In this document: positions 61,422 to 64,000 of the stretch, piece by piece
Position numbering within the stretch: the first letter of the stretch is position 1
Layout: every line of letters starts with the position of its first letter
Position numbers and translations under genes: made by a program
Source of the DNA: Bacteroidaceae bacterium
GTDB lineage: Bacteria > Bacteroidota > Bacteroidia > Bacteroidales > Bacteroidaceae
Reading direction: 5' to 3'
DNA length: 64,000 nt
Assembly (NCBI GenBank): GCA_017940605.1
Contig: JAGAYF010000050.1
Location: 1 to 64,000 of the forward strand
The notes under the pieces: generated by a model
Seen by the model: the letters and a program-made list of their open reading frames with translations, nothing else
The model's database searches: none
What the model was told of the DNA's origin: nothing

Positions 61422-61856
61422 ATGGGAACTATTGCTTACAAAGTGAGAAAGATGGCTTCGCCCAAGGATGGAACGGTGAAGTACTACGCCCAGAAGACCG
61501 TGTACAAGCGGCTGACGGGCGAGGATGTGATGGACGTGCTGGTGGCCGACTGCCAGCTGCCCCGCGTGGTGGCGGTGCAGGCCGTGGGTGCGATTACCAA
61601 GAGCATACGCAACTTTGTGCTCAACGGCCACAGGGTGAACATCGTGGGCCTGGGCTCGTTCAGCGCCAAGTGCAACAGCCGCGGCCAGGCCGACCGCCAG
61701 AAGGTGAGCGCCGAGGACATCAAGCGCCTCAGCCTGCGCTTCACCCCGTCGGGCGTGCTGCGCCAGGCGGCTGCCCAGGTGAGCTTCGTGTTGGCCGACT
61801 CGGCCGACAATGCGTCCAACCAGCCTGACCCCGCCACGGGCGGCGGCCGGGGATGA
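61422..61856 (+). CDS. HU-like DNA-binding protein (Bacteroidetes HU-related family), first copy
   Basis: A 144-aa protein of the HU-related type that binds and bends DNA. The opening MGTIAYKVRKMASPKDGTVK, the helix with LPRVVAVQAVGAITKSIRNF and the arm region GHRVNIVGLGSFSAKCNSRG followed by LSLRFTPSGVLRQA match this family. The C-terminal 20 residues are a variable Ala/Asn/Gly tail. It is separated by 60 bases from a paralogue, giving a tandem pair. Confidence 0.85.
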   Translation: MGTIAYKVRKMASPKDGTVKYYAQKTVYKRLTGEDVMDVLVADCQLPRVVAVQAVGAITKSIRNFVLNGHRVNIVGLGSFSAKCNSRGQADRQKVSAEDIKRLSLRFTPSGVLRQAAAQVSFVLADSADNASNQPDPATGGGRG

Positions 61857-61916
61857 GCCATCGGAAATGGAGAGAACAATGTGTAATGTGTAACCAACAA
61901 AAAAGAGACAGACATC

Positions 61917-62327
61917 ATGGGAAATATCGGATTCTATGCAATGGAGCGCAAGAGCCCCAAGGACGGCACCAAGAAGTGGTATGCCACCATCAAGAACTAC
62001 ACCCCCATTGACGGACAGGCCGTCATAGCCTACGCCGTCGAGAACAGCCACGTGGACCGCGCGGTCATCGAGGCCGCCATGGCGGGCCTGACGCAGGTCA
62101 TACAGTCCTTCCTGCTCAACGGCCACAACCTGACGGTGGACGGCCTGGGCTGCTTCTTCATCAGCAACAAGAGCAAGGGCTCGGAGCAGAGCAAGGACGT
62201 CACTGCCGACAGCGTGAAGCGGCTGTACATACGCTTCCGCCCCGACCGCCGCATGCGCGAGGAGATGAAGCAGGTGAGCTACCACGACATCACGCGCACG
62301 GCCTATGGCAAGCTGGCCGGAAAATAG
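61917..62327 (+). CDS. HU-like DNA-binding protein, second copy
   Basis: A 136-aa paralogue of the preceding protein with the same layout: MGNIGFYAMERKSPKDGTKK, a helix IEAAMAGLTQVIQSFLLNGH, arm region LTVDGLGCFFISNKSKG and KRLYIRFRPDRRMREEMKQ. The two differ widely in sequence, so the duplication is old or the copies were acquired separately. Nine bases separate it from the DUF5675 gene. Confidence 0.85.
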   Translation: MGNIGFYAMERKSPKDGTKKWYATIKNYTPIDGQAVIAYAVENSHVDRAVIEAAMAGLTQVIQSFLLNGHNLTVDGLGCFFISNKSKGSEQSKDVTADSVKRLYIRFRPDRRMREEMKQVSYHDITRTAYGKLAGK

Positions 62328-62336
62328 CCCTGCGCC

Positions 62337-62795
62337 ATGCTGCTCACGCTGAAGCGCCACCACCAGTCCGCGGCCTGCACGCAGGGACGCCTGTATGCGG
62401 GCCGCGGGCCCGGCAGGGCCTACCTGTGCGACACGCTCGAGCCTGGCCCGGGCTATGCCTGTGCCCTGCACCGCGCAGGCGGGGCGGAGGCCAAGGGGTG
62501 CGTGCCCGACGGGTTCTATCAGCTGGTGCTCACCCATTCGCCCCGCTTCGGCCGCACGCTGCCCCTGCTGCGCCACGTACCCCACTTCGAGGGCGTGCGC
62601 ATACACGCCGGCAACACGGTGCACGACACCCAGGGCTGCATCCTCGTGGGCCAGGCCCTCGCCCCGGGCCGGCTCAGGGCCAGCCGCGCCGCCCTGGAGC
62701 GCCTCATGCGCCTGCTGGAGCGCGGGGCCGACAGTGCCATCGACATACGCACCTGCCTGCCCGCAGGCCCTCCGCCCGACCGGTCCGCACCGTAG
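62337..62795 (+). CDS. DUF5675 family protein
   Basis: A 152-aa protein. The pattern LYAGRGPGRAYLCDTLEPG, PDGFYQLVLTHSPRFGRTLPLL, then GVRIHAGNTVHDTQGCILVG fits DUF5675, a small domain seen next to phage-like or HU-like genes and resembling L,D-transpeptidase or endolysin-like folds with conserved His and Cys (HAGNTVHDTQGC). The enzymatic role is unproven. The C-terminal 30 residues are Arg/Ala-rich. It overlaps nothing and follows the HU gene by 9 bases in the same transcript. Confidence 0.75.
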   Translation: MLLTLKRHHQSAACTQGRLYAGRGPGRAYLCDTLEPGPGYACALHRAGGAEAKGCVPDGFYQLVLTHSPRFGRTLPLLRHVPHFEGVRIHAGNTVHDTQGCILVGQALAPGRLRASRAALERLMRLLERGADSAIDIRTCLPAGPPPDRSAP

Positions 62796-62826
62796 CCCCC
62801 ACGGGAGCGGCGCAGTCCCTCGGGGG

Positions 62827-62869
62827 AAAAAAGAAGCAGGGAGTGCCCCCAAGAACGGGGCACTCCCTG
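62827..62869. terminator. Terminator of porN, also facing the DUF5675 gene
   Basis: A perfect 13-bp stem (CAGGGAGTGCCCC at 62837-62849, GGGGCACTCCCTG at 62857-62869). On the - strand it is followed by CTTCTTTTTTCC, so it ends the porN transcript; the + strand side has a weaker tail. Confidence 0.9.
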
Positions 62870-62896
62870 TGTGCTTGCCGGTGCTGTCGGCCGGCC

Positions 62897-63976
62897 TCAG
62901 TGGCGCTGGCGGCGCACGCTGTAGGACGGCGATGCTGATGACTTCTGGCGCTTGGTCTGGCTGCGCGAGCTGTTGGACGTGCTGCCCTTCTCGGCCTTCT
63001 GCCTGGGGGCTGCCTGGGCTGCGGCGCGGGCGGCGGGACGCGCCTCACGGGTGCGGGCCGCGCCGGCCAGCGAGTCCTTCAGCGCCTGCTCGCCCTGCAT
63101 GCGGCGGAACTCGGTCGAGTCGTTCCACACGTGCTTCTCGAAGGTGGTCAGCTCGCCCTCGATGCGCGCCTGCTCCCTGACCATGTCGGAGTCGGTGGGG
63201 CAGTAGTTGGCCAGCACGCGGCCCTGCAGGTTGTTGGTCTTGTATATCTTGCCGTCATACTGGTTGGTCGTGAAGTAGTCGTCGGCCGAGATGAGGGCCG
63301 CGTTGTTGTAGTTGCTCCCGTTGAGGCTCAGCTTGGCCAGGTAGGGGGCTGCGTCGGAGTACTTCACCCAGAAGAGCGGCGTGTTGACCGCGCCCGCGCC
63401 GAACTCGTCGACCTCCCTGCGCACGGGGCAGATGGCCGACACGCGCGTGTGGAACGAGGCCGTGTGCTGGTCGAAGTAGGTGCTCTCCTTGATGTAGTAG
63501 GTGTTCACCTCGCCCGAGGGGATGTCGCTGTCCTCGATGCGGAAGCGGCCGCCCTTCTCCTGGAAGGGAATGTGGTTGCGCTCCAGGAAGGCCTTGGGGG
63601 CAATGGCGTTGCCGTCGCTGAAGTCCTCGTTGCCGTCGATGGTGTAGTTGTACACCTTGATTTGGCGGCGCATCATCAGCTTGAACAGGTAGGCAAACAG
63701 GTTCATGCGGTCGGCCTGGGGCTCTTCGGGGTAGTAGAGCACGGCGTTCTTGTCCTTGGTGAGGTCGAGCGAGCGGTAGATGTCGCGCCGCCACGACACG
63801 TCCTCGGGCATGTCGGCTGCCGACGGGAACTCCAGGGCCGCGCGCTCCGAGGCGGCCACAGGGGCGGCCTGGGCCTTCTCGGCCTGCTGGCGGGCGGCTT
63901 CGCGCTGGCGTGCCGGCGGCTGCGCCGCTGCGGCCACGCACGTGGTTATGAGGATGAATGAAAGGATTCGCTTCAT
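62897..63976 (-). CDS. porN: Type IX secretion / gliding motility protein GldN (PorN)
   Basis: A 359-aa periplasmic component of the T9SS, part of the PorK/PorN ring. Signal peptide about 1-19 (ending AAAQPP). Core family pattern: DVSWRRDIYRSLDLTKDKNA, VLYYPEEPQADRMNLFAYLF, YNYTIDGNEDFSDG. After about residue 300 the tail is Ala/Gln/Arg-rich (ARTREARPAARAAAQAAPRQ), a variable extension. In porKLMN operons porN is last; it is followed here by a terminator, and porM and the others would lie beyond the right window edge. The system would export the surface proteins at 19-32 kb. Confidence 0.9.
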   Translation of the reverse strand: MKRILSFILITTCVAAAAQPPARQREAARQQAEKAQAAPVAASERAALEFPSAADMPEDVSWRRDIYRSLDLTKDKNAVLYYPEEPQADRMNLFAYLFKLMMRRQIKVYNYTIDGNEDFSDGNAIAPKAFLERNHIPFQEKGGRFRIEDSDIPSGEVNTYYIKESTYFDQHTASFHTRVSAICPVRREVDEFGAGAVNTPLFWVKYSDAAPYLAKLSLNGSNYNNAALISADDYFTTNQYDGKIYKTNNLQGRVLANYCPTDSDMVREQARIEGELTTFEKHVWNDSTEFRRMQGEQALKDSLAGAARTREARPAARAAAQAAPRQKAEKGSTSNSSRSQTKRQKSSASPSYSVRRQRH

Positions 63977-64000
63977 GATGGATGGTTTTTATGGGAATTA

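Noticed and set aside
1..64000. CRISPR arrays, rRNA or tRNA genes, complete insertion sequences
   Set aside because: No direct-repeat/spacer pattern, no rRNA or tRNA landmarks and no transposase were found on reading both strands.

Overview
The window looks like chromosomal DNA of a Bacteroidales bacterium, most likely in or near Prevotellaceae, with GC-rich coding sequence. Four things support this: many genes are preceded by the Bacteroidetes -7 box TAnnTTTG, in several cases with a TTG/TTTG -33 box about 20 bases upstream; BspA-like leucine-rich surface proteins with type IX secretion (T9SS) style C-termini; a GldN/PorN gene at the right edge; and family-specific gene orders (mnmG-uvrC-dtd-mazG-deoC, dapB-lepB-lepB2). 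The species cannot be named from sequence alone.

Layout. 0-1.4 kb is AT-rich and looks acquired: a C5-cytosine methyltransferase cut off before its target-recognition domain, behind a strongly structured element. 1.4-4 kb is a probable zinc/copper uptake pair (small His/Cys protein plus ZnuD-like TonB receptor). 4-8 kb holds an MBOAT/SGNH O-acylation pair, a DUF2795 protein, a cobalamin adenosyltransferase and a degenerate methyltransferase-like gene. 8-19 kb is housekeeping: aquaporin, DNA polymerase I, polyprenyl diphosphate synthase, and the mnmG-uvrC-dtd-mazG-deoC operon. 19-32.5 kb is a surface-protein region: a C10 protease fused to BspA-like repeats, a Fic protein, and a two-gene operon for a 981-aa LRR protein and a 2150-aa mosaic adhesin. 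33-46.5 kb is metabolism and envelope: O-acetylhomoserine sulfhydrylase, a GT2/LAB_N/epimerase sugar operon, PAP2 phosphatase, radical SAM, a secreted nuclease/phosphatase family protein, NadA, an esterase and a SpoU methyltransferase. 47.4-47.7 kb is a noncoding cluster of DnaA-box-like 9-mers beside AT-rich DNA, a candidate chromosome origin. 48-60.5 kb has alkaline phosphatase, a TonB receptor broken by an in-frame TAG, a MATE exporter behind a terminator-like leader, glycerate kinase, alcohol dehydrogenase, flavodoxin, two signal peptidase I paralogues (one lacking its catalytic lysine) and DapB. 60.5-62.8 kb holds palindromic repeats, a polypurine tract and a cassette of a 33-codon ORF, two HU-like proteins and a DUF5675 protein. 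The window closes with porN.

Functional links: PorN is part of the T9SS that would export the surface proteins with sorting-type C-termini at 19-32 kb; signal peptidase at 58-60 kb would process their signal peptides; the GT2/epimerase, O-acylation and PAP2 genes feed envelope polysaccharide or lipid modification. The most noteworthy signals are the candidate oriC, DNA polymerase I with all four proofreading metal ligands replaced, the split TonB receptor, the catalytically incomplete signal peptidase, the structured leaders (1.73, 19.2, 52.3 kb) and the HU/small-peptide cassette.
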